Of a DNA stretch of 59,102 nt, positions 43,241-52,892 are shown in pieces; position 1 is the stretch's first letter; the number at the start of each line of letters is the position of its first letter. The notes beneath the pieces are model-generated. The model saw only the letters and a program-made list of their open reading frames with translations. It did no database searches and was not told the DNA's origin. The position numbers and the translations under genes were made by a program. This stretch comes from JBOGOC01 sp050747525 (GTDB taxonomy: Bacteria; Acidobacteriota; Polarisedimenticolia; JACPZX01; DASXTC01), in the NCBI GenBank assembly GCA_050747525.1, contig JBOGOC010000118.1, forward strand, positions 1-59,102. Direction: 5' to 3'.

Positions 43241-46204
43241 TCACGGGGTGGGAGGAGTCGTCTGGCGGTCCTGATGACCCCAGGGCCAGCGATCCCACGT
43301 CTTGATCATGATGAGGCGGATGCTGAAGCCGCTCGAGCCCAGGTCCAGTGACGAGCCGAGTCCGAAGCCCGTGCGCGCGCTCAGCAGGGTTCCCCAGGGC
43401 CCGTTCCACGAGACGGCGGCCCCGCCCCCGGCGATCCAGGCATACCCTTCGAAATCCTCGTCGTTCTCGATCAGGGCGCCGTCCAGGCTGAGGTCGAGGG
43501 AGATTCCCGCACGGGTCAGGGAGGTCAGCCAGGCGGCCTGGCCCGTGACGCCCCGCGAGAAGGTCACGTCGTAGCTGTTGTACCCGCGCACCCGCGCGTT
43601 GCGGAAATCGCCGATGCGGTACCGGGAGAAGCGATCCAGACCGTGACCATCCTGCCAGGTCACTCCCAGGCTCACCCGATTGTGCGTGCTCGGGTAGAGA
43701 GCCTTGAGCAGGGTGATCCCCCATCGCTGGAAGTCGTCCTGATCGGCGCTCCCCGAGGCCCCCGGCACCTCGCTTCCCGGGACGCCCCAGTCCTCCCATC
43801 CGAAGCGATGCCCGGCGGAGAACCACACGTCGGTCGACCATCCCATGCGGTTGTTTCGCCAGCGCCCGGTGGCGATGCCCACCGGCCGCGTGGGGGGCGC
43901 CACGAAGGCGGTGTCGGTGTCGTCGTCCGGGCCGTAGTTGTCGTATGCCAGGTCGAGGCGCACCTCCGCCTTGGAGAAGGAGGTCACGGGACGCCCCAGC
44001 GTGGAGGTGAGCCCCTGCTCGAGGACCTCGAGATCCTCCTCCGAGCGGCGACCCTCACCGTCCACACGCTTGAACCGGTCGGGAAACGCGGTGACCCGCC
44101 CTTCCACGGTCAGCTCCCACGGACTCTTCCCCAGCGCCGGATCGGTCCAGGCCACGTCCAGCATGACCCCAGCGAAGGCGACGTCCACCTGCGTGCCGGT
44201 GCCGCGCCAGTCGAAGTCGAAATAGTTCAGACCGGCGAAGGGCCCTCCCACGCCACCATCGGTGCTGCCGCCCAAGCCGCCGAACAAGGCCACGTTGCGC
44301 AGCGACTCCTCTTCCACGCGGTACGTGCCGTCGGGCTGGCGCACCCGGAAAGAATGCCCCGATTCGTCCTCCCGCATGATGGGCTGACCCGAGGCGTAGG
44401 CCTGGTGACGGCTCTCGTCGAAACCCGGAGCGTTGATGGAGAACTCCTCCCATGACACCCGGCGCTCCACGGCCACCGCGCGCCCCAGGACCGTGAACAC
44501 CATCTGGCGGTACCCTCGCACCGGAAGCCACACCGTCTGCGGCACGCCCGCGCCTTCGATCGGCGCATACTCGATCTCGTCCAACTTGCTGGTGATGGGC
44601 TCCTTCAAGGCGTGCTGCACCAGCTTCAGCCGCAGCCGGGCGAAGGACTGGCGGTGGACCCAGACCGCGCCGCTGTAGAGCCCGCTGGAGGGGTCGTGCG
44701 GATGGAACGCGAGCTCCCATGCCGGACGGCCGTCCACCTCCGATTCCCCCTTGAGCTCGTAGTCGTAGGACTGGTCCAGCCGGATCTCCAGAGGGACTTC
44801 CTTCACCGTCTCTGCCGAAACGAAGGGCAGCGACGGGGGGGCGCCGTGCCAGCGAGCGCCGTTGACGTACAGCGACGTCTCCTCGTACTCGCCCACCCGT
44901 TCCTTCCAGTAGAACCGGTTCACCGAAAGGACGTCGATCGATTCGTTGAGCGCGTCGGCTCGATAGTGATACGAGATGGTGGCCTGGGCGCGATAGTGCT
45001 GCACGATGCGCTCCTGAGCCATTTCGAACGCACGCAGCCCCGCGATGATCTCCTCGGCGGTGAGCGTGCGCTCTTCCGTCACGCCGACCGTCTCGGCGGC
45101 CCCGCGCGGCTGCTGCGCCGGGACGTAGCGCAGCAGCAACGGCGTGGACGTTTCGGGCAGATCGATCCACAGCACGCCCGACGCGCCCTGCGGGAGCTGC
45201 GACGAGAACGCCACGGCGGTCCCCGACTCCAGGTCGGACGCCCGCGTCTGAGAGACCGGCCCGGGGCTCAGCGACACACGCTGCGCAGGGCCGGGAGCCA
45301 GCACGGCCACCTTCTCGGGACCGAGCGGGTCCATCAGCTCGAGCAACGGCGCCCCGGCAATGGACTCCAGGCCCGAGGGCCCCGGATCCAGGATGAAGCG
45401 TGCGGGGATCCCGCGCACCAGCGCCAGCACGGAGCGCTCCATGGCGGAATCGGACTCCGCGCGGATCACGACACACCTCACGTTGTGCTGCCGCGCTTCG
45501 CGCACCCGGCTCAGCCAGGTGGCGGGCCCTCCCCCCTCATCGCCGACGTGGAGCCACACCGGGAGCGCGGGGAAGCGCGCGGCCAGGCGTCCCATCCATG
45601 CCTTCAGATCGCCCGGCTCCTCCAGCGAGGCCCCGTGAAGGTAAGGGGCCAGTCGCGGCGCGTCGATCGTGTCGAGCCATTCCTCCGCGCCGGCTCCCAG
45701 GGTCCCCAGGACGAGCGACGCATCGCCGCGGATGGAGCGCAGGATGGTGGAGACCTTCTCGGCCAGGAACGCGTAGGCATTGGGATGGAAGACACGATCG
45801 GGCCTTCGGCCCAGCTGCACGAACCGCGCGAGGTCGGGGCGGGCCTGGAAGAGGGCCTCGACCCGCGACAGCCACGGCCGCACCGCCTCATAGGGGTCCT
45901 CGGCCTGCTGCCACCCGGACGGTGGCTCGAGGCGCAGCATGAGGCCGCGACGGATCGACGGATCGCATCCCGGGCCCGCCAGCCATGCCGCTTCCGGGTC
46001 CAGATCCCCCTCGGAGAGGGTGAGCACCGTCTGAAGCTCGTGATCCTGATCGACGCCGGCAGCCGCCGCCAGGGCGCAGGCACGCTCCAGAGAGCCCGCT
46101 TCCAGTCCCAGCGATGGCTCGGCTGACCATGCGGACGAGACGGAAGACAACAGGAGAAGGACGAGGGACGGTCTCCATCGCGGAAGGGAAGAGCCGGTCC
46201 ACAC
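43241..46204 (-). CDS. Large three-part exported protein: barrel-like hydrolase region, LolA-like region, C-terminal beta-barrel
   Basis: A 987-residue protein with a signal peptide (PSLVLLLLSSVSSAWSAEPS). Residues about 60-320 have alternating helices and strands like a TIM-barrel glycosidase (FHPNAYAFLAEKVSTILRSI, PVWLHVGDEGG). Residues about 385-600 resemble a LolA/MucB-type lipid-binding sheet (YHYRADALNESIDVLSVNRF, ELAFHPHDPSSGLYSGAVWV). The last 350 residues are rich in amphipathic strands with aromatic residues, as in an outer-membrane barrel (GISLDLSLDGALI). No catalytic residues can be assigned. The GTG start has a weak ribosome binding site. I do not recognise this combination; the domain calls are inference. 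Confidence 0.65.
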   Translation of the reverse strand: MWTGSSLPRWRPSLVLLLLSSVSSAWSAEPSLGLEAGSLERACALAAAAGVDQDHELQTVLTLSEGDLDPEAAWLAGPGCDPSIRRGLMLRLEPPSGWQQAEDPYEAVRPWLSRVEALFQARPDLARFVQLGRRPDRVFHPNAYAFLAEKVSTILRSIRGDASLVLGTLGAGAEEWLDTIDAPRLAPYLHGASLEEPGDLKAWMGRLAARFPALPVWLHVGDEGGGPATWLSRVREARQHNVRCVVIRAESDSAMERSVLALVRGIPARFILDPGPSGLESIAGAPLLELMDPLGPEKVAVLAPGPAQRVSLSPGPVSQTRASDLESGTAVAFSSQLPQGASGVLWIDLPETSTPLLLRYVPAQQPRGAAETVGVTEERTLTAEEIIAGLRAFEMAQERIVQHYRAQATISYHYRADALNESIDVLSVNRFYWKERVGEYEETSLYVNGARWHGAPPSLPFVSAETVKEVPLEIRLDQSYDYELKGESEVDGRPAWELAFHPHDPSSGLYSGAVWVHRQSFARLRLKLVQHALKEPITSKLDEIEYAPIEGAGVPQTVWLPVRGYRQMVFTVLGRAVAVERRVSWEEFSINAPGFDESRHQAYASGQPIMREDESGHSFRVRQPDGTYRVEEESLRNVALFGGLGGSTDGGVGGPFAGLNYFDFDWRGTGTQVDVAFAGVMLDVAWTDPALGKSPWELTVEGRVTAFPDRFKRVDGEGRRSEEDLEVLEQGLTSTLGRPVTSFSKAEVRLDLAYDNYGPDDDTDTAFVAPPTRPVGIATGRWRNNRMGWSTDVWFSAGHRFGWEDWGVPGSEVPGASGSADQDDFQRWGITLLKALYPSTHNRVSLGVTWQDGHGLDRFSRYRIGDFRNARVRGYNSYDVTFSRGVTGQAAWLTSLTRAGISLDLSLDGALIENDEDFEGYAWIAGGGAAVSWNGPWGTLLSARTGFGLGSSLDLGSSGFSIRLIMIKTWDRWPWGHQDRQTTPPTP

Positions 46205-46257
46205 ATCGTGGAGTATAGAGGGTCAATCGCGCATCGGCCCGTCGCGCGAAAAGATGC

Positions 46258-46289
46258 GCCGCCCGGCCACGATGACATGACCGGGCGGC
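46258..46289 (-). terminator. Terminator after the MopE-like gene
   Basis: A perfect 9-bp stem (GCCGCCCGG with CCGGGCGGC) with a 14-base loop lies 19 bases beyond the stop at 46308. On the minus strand it is followed after five bases by TTTT. The stem is strong, but the U run is short and offset. Confidence 0.5.
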
Positions 46290-46307
46290 AATGTGGCCGC
46301 GGGCCCG

Positions 46308-48344
46308 CTAGCGCAGCGAGAACAGGACGTCGTGCACGGAGCCGTCGTCGAGCGTCGTGCGCACGAGATAGGTCTTGCCCGACGATAGCCCCGCGGTGCT
46401 CAGGTTGTACTGATACTGACCCGCGCTATTGGAGTGATACTCGTTCCCGGTGTCGGCCTGCCCGGGCGAATCGATGTTCTCCAGCTCCGTCCCGACCATG
46501 CCGTTGGCATAGACGAAGACCCGGATGGTGGCGTGGGCGTCCACCACGGGACTCCCCGAGCATCCCCGGAGGTCGAACTTGAAGGGGATGTTGGCGCGCT
46601 TCTTGAAGATGCTGCTGCCGTCCGCGTTGACCGGGGGCAGGTACCCTCCGAACACCCGCACCTCGTCTGTGACGCCATCGCAATCGTCGTCCACCCCGTT
46701 GCACGTCTCGGGCACGGGGTCGACGGTCTGCTCGCACACCAGGCGGGCGTTGTCGCAGGTGAGCGTCCCCGCGGCGCACGCTCCCGACTGCCCGGGCACC
46801 GCACAGCTGCCTCCTCCACCCGGATTGCCGTCGTCGATCGCGCCGTCGCAGTCGTCGTCCATGCCGTTGCAGACCTCCGAGGCATCGGGGTTGATGGCGG
46901 CGATCTGATCGTTGCAGTCGCCCCGCCGCCTGAAAGCTGGACACAGGTCGAACCCGTCCTCGTCGGCGTCCACCGGCAGCTGACCGACCGGCAGGCCTTC
47001 GTCGATGGCGCCGTCACCGTCGTCGTCCAGCCCGTTGCAGAGCTCGCTCAGCGTGGCGCAGGTGACCTTCACCACCGACCACGAGCCGCTCCCGCCCAGA
47101 CGGGTGGGATCGGGGACCACCGTGGCGATCTCCTCCACCGACTCGGTGATGTCGGCGTACGGCGGGAAGGCCAGGCCGTCGAAGTGCGAGTACAGGAGGC
47201 GCAGATCGGGATCGAACGTCCCGTCCTTCTTGTAGACCATCTGGGTCTGTCCGGAGATGGGCGAATCAATGGTCAGCTCGCGGCACGGGAAGGGGTCGTT
47301 GGGATCGGACGGCTCGTAGCCGGGCGGGAAGGCCGGCCCGTTGGGATCCGGAAGCGTGGCGCTGCAGGTGGAGGTCCCTCCTCCGGAGCTGCCCGACACC
47401 TGGAACAGGATCCCCTGGCCCCGGCACAGGACCTCGTCCTCGACGTCCCCCTCCACGACATCCTCGAAGCCGGCCCCCACCGTGCACGTGTTCCCCGAAG
47501 TGTCGGTCACCACCGCAAAGCCGGCCGCGGCGAGGTTCGGATCGGCCTGGGTCAGCAGGAAGGTGATGAACGGAGCGCCCGGGAAGAAGTTTGGATCCGG
47601 ATCGAGGGCCAGGTTGGAGGACCCGGGAGCCAGCTCGACCGACTCGATCCCGGCGTTGTCGGTGGCCGTCCCCACGACGCCGGCGCCGTCATCGAAGGGC
47701 TGGCTGGAGCAGACGGGAACCTCGACGACCTCGGCCTGGAACATCAGGTCGTCGAGCGCCACGGGATCGGGCAAGGGAGGCCCTTCGATGACGAAGGCGT
47801 AGGCGCCGCCCAGCTCCGCGGCGACGATGTCAACCGTGGACGTCACCGCGAAGAAGGTGGGGGTCTCCACATCCTCGTCTGCGTCGTCGATCTCGATGAC
47901 CTCGAACGTATCGTCGGCGAACTCCAGCCTCACCTTGGCCGAAGACGACGACGGGCTCAGGGACGCGATGTAGAAGGCCAGCGCCCGCGTGGGCTGCTCG
48001 AAGACCATACGGATGATCTGCGGGACGTTCGGATCGGCGAGCACCCACCCACCGTCCACCGCCTTGGCCGGGCTGCTGGTCGTCACGCCGTAGTTGTTGA
48101 CGGTGATGGGCACGAAGCCGGCGTGCCCGGAGTTCGGCGAGGAGAAGGCGACGCCGTCCACCTGGCTCGAGAGGATCGTTTCGACCGTGAATCCGTCGAA
48201 GGTCTCGCGCGACACGCCCCCCACCACGTACAGGAAGGTGCCTTCATCGGGATATTGCGTCACGGTGGCCGAAGCGCTCGACACCGTCATGAAAAGGAGC
48301 AGAAGACCCAGCAGCCACATCCGGCCAGTCGTCGGCTTTCTCAC
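46308..48344 (-). CDS. Secreted protein with MopE-type calcium-like repeats and a PxKF-like C-terminal domain
   Basis: A 678-residue protein with a signal peptide (MWLLGLLLLFMTVSSASATV). The first 230 residues look like a beta-sandwich carbohydrate- or surface-binding domain (MVFEQPTRALAFYIASLSPS). Three MopE-type repeats follow: ELCNGLDDDGDGAIDEGLPV, EVCNGMDDDCDGAIDDGNPG and ETCNGVDDDCDGVTDE. These are rich in Asp and probably bind calcium. The C-terminus has NIPFKFDLRGCSGSPV and a beta domain of the PxKF type, linked to surface proteins. The start is GTG 48344 with GAGGAG upstream. It is probably cell-surface or extracellular; the ligand is unknown. Confidence 0.85.
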   Translation of the reverse strand: MRKPTTGRMWLLGLLLLFMTVSSASATVTQYPDEGTFLYVVGGVSRETFDGFTVETILSSQVDGVAFSSPNSGHAGFVPITVNNYGVTTSSPAKAVDGGWVLADPNVPQIIRMVFEQPTRALAFYIASLSPSSSSAKVRLEFADDTFEVIEIDDADEDVETPTFFAVTSTVDIVAAELGGAYAFVIEGPPLPDPVALDDLMFQAEVVEVPVCSSQPFDDGAGVVGTATDNAGIESVELAPGSSNLALDPDPNFFPGAPFITFLLTQADPNLAAAGFAVVTDTSGNTCTVGAGFEDVVEGDVEDEVLCRGQGILFQVSGSSGGGTSTCSATLPDPNGPAFPPGYEPSDPNDPFPCRELTIDSPISGQTQMVYKKDGTFDPDLRLLYSHFDGLAFPPYADITESVEEIATVVPDPTRLGGSGSWSVVKVTCATLSELCNGLDDDGDGAIDEGLPVGQLPVDADEDGFDLCPAFRRRGDCNDQIAAINPDASEVCNGMDDDCDGAIDDGNPGGGGSCAVPGQSGACAAGTLTCDNARLVCEQTVDPVPETCNGVDDDCDGVTDEVRVFGGYLPPVNADGSSIFKKRANIPFKFDLRGCSGSPVVDAHATIRVFVYANGMVGTELENIDSPGQADTGNEYHSNSAGQYQYNLSTAGLSSGKTYLVRTTLDDGSVHDVLFSLR

Positions 48345-48442
48345 GTTGTCGTCTCCTCGATTGTCCCCCGGCAGGCAGGGCAGTCCCTCATAATTCATGC
48401 CCTGACTATCCCCCCAAACCGGGCCTCTGTCCAGAGCGAATG

Positions 48443-51400
48443 CTACGGGGACATGGGTTTCAGAGGAACGGCCGCCCGCACGGACTCGGCGTCCTTGAGC
48501 AGCCCCTTCGTGGCGGGACGGGCTTCGAAGTGGCGCAGCGCCTCGTCCTTGAGGCCGGCCCGCATCTCTTCGAGCGGGACGAGGGCCGATTTCAGCGCTT
48601 CGCCCGCCTCCTCGTTGCGGCCGAGCCGGCGCAGGATGAGGGCTGCCAGATGATGCGCCTGCAGCAGCACATCGCGCTGGCGCAGGCGCGCTGCCAGAAC
48701 GACGGCCTTCGTGACGTGCGGGAGAGCGGCCTCGGCGCGGCCGGCCGCCGCCTCGCGGCGCGCCAGGGCCAGATTGGTCCACGACTCCAGCGGCTCGAGG
48801 CCCGAGGCGCGGGCCTGCCTGATGATCTCCCCCAGGTCGCGCGCCGACTCCGATGACTCGGCCAGCCGGAAGCGCGCCCGCAAGGTGAGCCAGACATCCT
48901 GCGCCTCGAGGGCCACCCGGGCGGCCTCCTTGTACTGGGCGGCGGCCGCCGGCGCGGCTCCGCTCGCGCGCAGGCGATCCCCTTCGGCCAGCAGGGCCTC
49001 CACGAGTATGAGCGCCTGCTCCGATCCCCGGGCCAGAGGGATCGCTTCGGCCAGCACGCGCCCGGCCCCCTCCACGTCTCCGAGCCTCACCCTCACGCTG
49101 CCCGTGTAGGCCAGCAGCACCGCGAGCTGTGGCTTGGCGTCCATCTCGCGGGCCAGCGCCTCGGTCTCGGACAGCAGCGCCAGCGCCGCCCCGTAGTCCC
49201 CCTGGTCCTCGTGGATGATGGCCAGGTTGCCGCCCACCACCAGCAGGCCGGCTTTCTCTCCGATGTCCTGGGCGATCCGGCGCGCCTCGTCGGCGTACTT
49301 GATGGCCTGCTCGTAGCGTCCCTGCACCTGCTCGATGGCCCCCAGGTCTATGAGCGCGCGAAGAAGCTCTCCCTTGTCGCCGATCGCGCGCCTCTTGGCC
49401 AGGGCCTCCTGGGTGAACATGCCCGCCTCGGCGTAGCGCCCCTGCACGCTGTTGATGAAGCCCAGCGCGCTCAGGGACCGGGCCAGCAGCGTCTCGTTGC
49501 CCAGATCACGGACGATCTTCAGGCTCTCCTGGAACGCCTCCTGGGCTTCCACCGGATGTCCGGCCCCCTGCTGGATGTCTCCGAGCGCCAGGTACGACTC
49601 GGCCTGGCCGGTGCGATCTCCGATGGCCGCGGTGATGTCCACGGAAGCGCGCGTGTTGCGCACCGCCTCGTCGTACCGTCCGACCTCGAACTGGACGAGG
49701 GCGATGTTGCGCAGCGCGACGGCCTCGCCGCGCCTGTCATCGAGCCTGCGGCGGATCTCGAGCGAGTCCTGATAGAAACGCAGCGACTCGTCGGCGCGCC
49801 CCTGCATGCGCGTGACCATCCCCAGACCGTTGAGGGCGGCGGCGCGTCCTTCGTCGTTGCCGCCCTGCACGTGAAGCTCCAGCGCCTGGGTCAGCTGCGT
49901 CATGGCGTCGGCCATGTGGCCGCGCTTGGCCAGCACGCGCCCCAGCGCGTACAGGGCCCGCGCGTGCTTGGGGTCGAGCGCGACCACGCGGCGCAGGGAT
50001 TCCTCGGCCCCTTTCAGGTCGCCCCCCTCCTCGCGCATCTCGGCAAGGTCGAGGTGAGCGTCGGCGCTGTTGGGCATCAGCTCCACCAGCTTCGTGTAGG
50101 CGGACTGCGCGGCCTCCACGTTTCCGGTCAGACGGGCCTGCACACCGCGAATGCGGGCCGCCTCCGCGTCGGACACACGCGAGAGGCTCTCGGCCGCCCG
50201 GGCCGCGGAGGTGCCCGCCTTGTCCCCCATGCCCAGACGGTCGTAGGCTTCGGCCAGCTGCGCGTGGGCCAGGGCGAAGCCGGGGTCCGCCGCGACCGCC
50301 TCCTCGAACCTGGCGACGGCCTCGAGGTCTTTGCCCGACCTGGCCAGGTCGAGCCCCTGGGTCCACGCCTTCATGGCCGGTACTGACGCGGTGGTGATCT
50401 CGGCGGTGGCGCGGCGGCCCGATCCCCAGCCTCGCGACAGCTCCAGCTCGTCCTGCACGCGCCGCGCGAGTTGGTCAGCCATCTCCAGGAGCGAGGTCTC
50501 ACCCTTCCCCTCCACCTGGATCGACCGGGCGGTCCCCGACCCCGTCACGGTGAGGCTGGCCTGCAGCCGGAAGGTGTCCCCCACGCGGATGAGATCCCCG
50601 CTCAGGACGTTCTCGGCCTGCGTGAGGCTGGCCACGCGGCTCACGGTGTCTCCCCGCACGCTCCCCTGCCCCAGCACCTCCAGGACCTCCTGCACCCGAT
50701 CCTTCCCCACCAGCCTCAGCTCGGGAAACTGCTGCAGGCTCGCGCGCAACATCTCCGGGACGCCGCTGCTCACCCAGTCGTAGCCGGCATCGCTGGTCGT
50801 GTTGGTGAAAGGGAGCAGCGCCAGCGACGTGCGCGCGGCCACCGGGGCCGGCGCGGTCACGGGCCGCGTGCGCCAGAGGGACGCCCCCCCGGCGGCGAGC
50901 GCGACCGCCACCACGGCCGCTCCGGCGGCGATCGGCACGCGCCGTTTCATGGAGCGCTTCCAGGCGATGGAGGCGCGCTGCCGATCCAGGTCACGCAGCA
51001 GATCGGCCACCGTCTGATAGCGGTCCGCCGGGTCGCGCTGCATGGCGCGTGACACCAGCGAGGAGAGCCACGGCGGGATCTGCGGGCGTGCCATCCGGAT
51101 GGTGGGCGCGTCCTCGGTGAGACGCTTCATCATGATCGACAGCGAGCTTCCGCCCTTGAAGGGGAGCGACCCGGTGAACATCTCGTAGAAGATCACGCCC
51201 AGCGAGTAGATGTCGCTGCGGTGATCGGCGGTCTCGCCGCGCGCCTGCTCAGGGGACATGTAGTCGACCGTACCGATGACGGCGCCCGTCTCGGTCATGG
51301 TGCCGTCTGACTCCAGCGACCGCGAGATGCCGAAGTCGGCGATGTAAGGAGTCCCCTGAGGGTCGAGCAGGATGTTCTGAGGCTTGAGATCGCGGTGCAC

Positions 51401-51952
51401 CACGCCGGCATCGTGGGCCGCCTGCAGCGCATCGGCCATCTGGCGCGCCAGCGGGAGGCCGCGCTCCAGGTCGAACGGGCCCTCCCTGTGCAAGGCCTGG
51501 TGCAGGTTCTGCCCTTCGATGTACTGCATGGAGATGAAGCGGATGTCCCCTGCCTCGCCCAGGTCGTGGATGCGCAGGACATTGCGGTGGGTGACCTGGC
51601 TGGCCAGCAGGATCTCGCGCTTGAAGCGGTCGACGATCGCCGTGTGCGACGCCAGGTCGGGGCGGATCACCTTGAGCGCCACGAGGCGATCCAGCTCGAG
51701 GTCCTTCGCCTTGTAGACCGCGCCCATCCCCCCCTCGCCCAGCATGGAGAGGACTTCGTAGCGGCTGCCCAGCCGCGTGCCGGCCCGCAGGCGTGAGCTC
51801 TGGCTGGGATGATGGGGCAGGGCGGTGGGATCGGCCGCGGTGGCGGCGTCGGCCCACGACAGGCCGGTCACGCGCGGAGGCAGGAGCGCGCCGCAGCCGG
51901 CGCAACGGCCCGCCCCCGCTTCGTTGGGCCGCCCGCAGCTCGGGCAGTTCAT
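48443..51952 (-). CDS. Ser/Thr protein kinase with zinc ribbon, TolB-like and TPR regions
   Basis: A 1169-residue membrane kinase. The N-terminal zinc ribbon is CPSCGRPNEAGAGRCAGCG. The PknB-type kinase domain (about 65-330) has GEGGMGAVYKA, Lys94, HRDLKPQN with Asp188, and DFG at 206-208. A transmembrane helix (about 350-370) leads to a TolB/FlgO-like domain (SLALLPFTNTTSDAGYDWVS). More than ten TPRs fill the rest (VARFEEAVAADPGFALAHAQ). All catalytic residues are present. Such kinases are common in Acidobacteriota and Myxococcota. The transcript appears leaderless. Substrates are unknown. Confidence 0.93.
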   Translation of the reverse strand: MNCPSCGRPNEAGAGRCAGCGALLPPRVTGLSWADAATAADPTALPHHPSQSSRLRAGTRLGSRYEVLSMLGEGGMGAVYKAKDLELDRLVALKVIRPDLASHTAIVDRFKREILLASQVTHRNVLRIHDLGEAGDIRFISMQYIEGQNLHQALHREGPFDLERGLPLARQMADALQAAHDAGVVHRDLKPQNILLDPQGTPYIADFGISRSLESDGTMTETGAVIGTVDYMSPEQARGETADHRSDIYSLGVIFYEMFTGSLPFKGGSSLSIMMKRLTEDAPTIRMARPQIPPWLSSLVSRAMQRDPADRYQTVADLLRDLDRQRASIAWKRSMKRRVPIAAGAAVVAVALAAGGASLWRTRPVTAPAPVAARTSLALLPFTNTTSDAGYDWVSSGVPEMLRASLQQFPELRLVGKDRVQEVLEVLGQGSVRGDTVSRVASLTQAENVLSGDLIRVGDTFRLQASLTVTGSGTARSIQVEGKGETSLLEMADQLARRVQDELELSRGWGSGRRATAEITTASVPAMKAWTQGLDLARSGKDLEAVARFEEAVAADPGFALAHAQLAEAYDRLGMGDKAGTSAARAAESLSRVSDAEAARIRGVQARLTGNVEAAQSAYTKLVELMPNSADAHLDLAEMREEGGDLKGAEESLRRVVALDPKHARALYALGRVLAKRGHMADAMTQLTQALELHVQGGNDEGRAAALNGLGMVTRMQGRADESLRFYQDSLEIRRRLDDRRGEAVALRNIALVQFEVGRYDEAVRNTRASVDITAAIGDRTGQAESYLALGDIQQGAGHPVEAQEAFQESLKIVRDLGNETLLARSLSALGFINSVQGRYAEAGMFTQEALAKRRAIGDKGELLRALIDLGAIEQVQGRYEQAIKYADEARRIAQDIGEKAGLLVVGGNLAIIHEDQGDYGAALALLSETEALAREMDAKPQLAVLLAYTGSVRVRLGDVEGAGRVLAEAIPLARGSEQALILVEALLAEGDRLRASGAAPAAAAQYKEAARVALEAQDVWLTLRARFRLAESSESARDLGEIIRQARASGLEPLESWTNLALARREAAAGRAEAALPHVTKAVVLAARLRQRDVLLQAHHLAALILRRLGRNEEAGEALKSALVPLEEMRAGLKDEALRHFEARPATKGLLKDAESVRAAVPLKPMSP

Positions 51953-51959
51953 GGCGCTT

Positions 51960-51989
51960 ATGCTAGGCGGGACGAGGGTGAAGGATCAA
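51960..51989 (-). promoter_or_regulatory. Promoter of the Ser/Thr kinase gene, apparently leaderless
   Basis: On the minus strand TTGATC (51989-51984) is 18 bases from TAGCAT (51965-51960). The -10 ends seven bases before the ATG at 51952, so the transcript should begin at the start codon. No ribosome binding site is present. It is back to back with the PhyH promoter. Confidence 0.45.
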
Positions 51990-52003
51990 GACAGTCTTCG
52001 ACG

Positions 52004-52009
52004 TATACT
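52004..52009 (+). promoter_or_regulatory. -10 element of the PhyH-type gene, apparently leaderless
   Basis: TATACT at 52004-52009 ends six bases before the ATG at 52016, which places the expected transcription start at the A of the ATG. There is no ribosome binding site and no convincing -35. Confidence 0.45.
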
Positions 52010-52015
52010 TTCGGC

Positions 52016-52690
52016 ATGCCCATCCTCCAGGAACAGCGCGATCTGTGGCTGTTCGAGTTCAAGCTGCACGGCATCATCCACCTGCCGGGTCTGCTGCCGG
52101 AGGATCTGGCCGACGCCATGGACAGGCAGTTCCAGGAATTCCTCTCCATGGAGGTGGAGCTGGACGAGCGCGGGCAGGCCATGACGGGGCGGGGCGAGCG
52201 CCGGTACGCCCTCCCGCTCGGCGGCGTCCTGGACACCGCGGGGGGGCCGATGAACGACCCGCGCGCCCGGCATCCGGACGTGGTGGAAGAGCTGGTCACG
52301 GCCATCCTGGGACGCTGGAGGTTCAGCAAGCTCATCGTGGAGTGCCCCTGCCCCGGGTCGGACTACATGGGATGGCACATCGACGCGGAGACGGTCCCGC
52401 CGGAGAGTCAGGTCCATCCAAAGCCGACCCGGGTGCTCAAGCTGCAGATCGCCCTGGTGGACGTGGACGATGCGTGCGGCCCCATGGAGATCATCCCGGG
52501 GAGCCACCGCATGTACTACACCGAGGGAGACGCGGCGCTCCGGAACCTGCCGCGCTCCTACGGTCAGCGGCTCACCATGAAGCGTGGCGACGCGTTCCTG
52601 CGCGACGGAGAGCTGATCCACCGCGGCACCCCGAACCGATCGTCACGGCCGCGACCGCTCTACTCCCAGATCTACAAGATCGTGGACTGA
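52016..52690 (+). CDS. Phytanoyl-CoA dioxygenase (PhyH)-family oxygenase
   Basis: A 224-residue Fe(II)/2-oxoglutarate-dependent oxygenase-like protein. The iron ligands are His121 and Asp123 (MGWHIDAET) and His202 (ELIHRGTPNRSSRPRP), with a nearby Arg for 2-oxoglutarate. GPMEIIPGSHRMYY is typical of PhyH proteins. Family members hydroxylate fatty acyl-CoAs, halogenate small molecules or modify metabolites, and the substrate here is unknown. The start is ATG 52016 (MPILQEQRDLWLFEFKLHGI); no ribosome binding site precedes it. It is divergent from the Ser/Thr kinase gene. Confidence 0.88.
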   Translation: MPILQEQRDLWLFEFKLHGIIHLPGLLPEDLADAMDRQFQEFLSMEVELDERGQAMTGRGERRYALPLGGVLDTAGGPMNDPRARHPDVVEELVTAILGRWRFSKLIVECPCPGSDYMGWHIDAETVPPESQVHPKPTRVLKLQIALVDVDDACGPMEIIPGSHRMYYTEGDAALRNLPRSYGQRLTMKRGDAFLRDGELIHRGTPNRSSRPRPLYSQIYKIVD

Positions 52691-52892
52691 CGGCCGGCAG
52701 CAGCCGGTCCCCGCCTCGCTCCTTCGGCAGCGGATGTGATGCACCCGACGCCGCCGCGATCCGAGATCTTGAACTTCAGGAGGGTTAACCCCGAGAAGGG
52801 CGCACCTGGGTGGCCTGCGCCGGCGGGACACCCTATTCATTCGATCAGTGAAGACGGCGATCACCGGGATACGAGTCGTGTAAGGAGAAACC

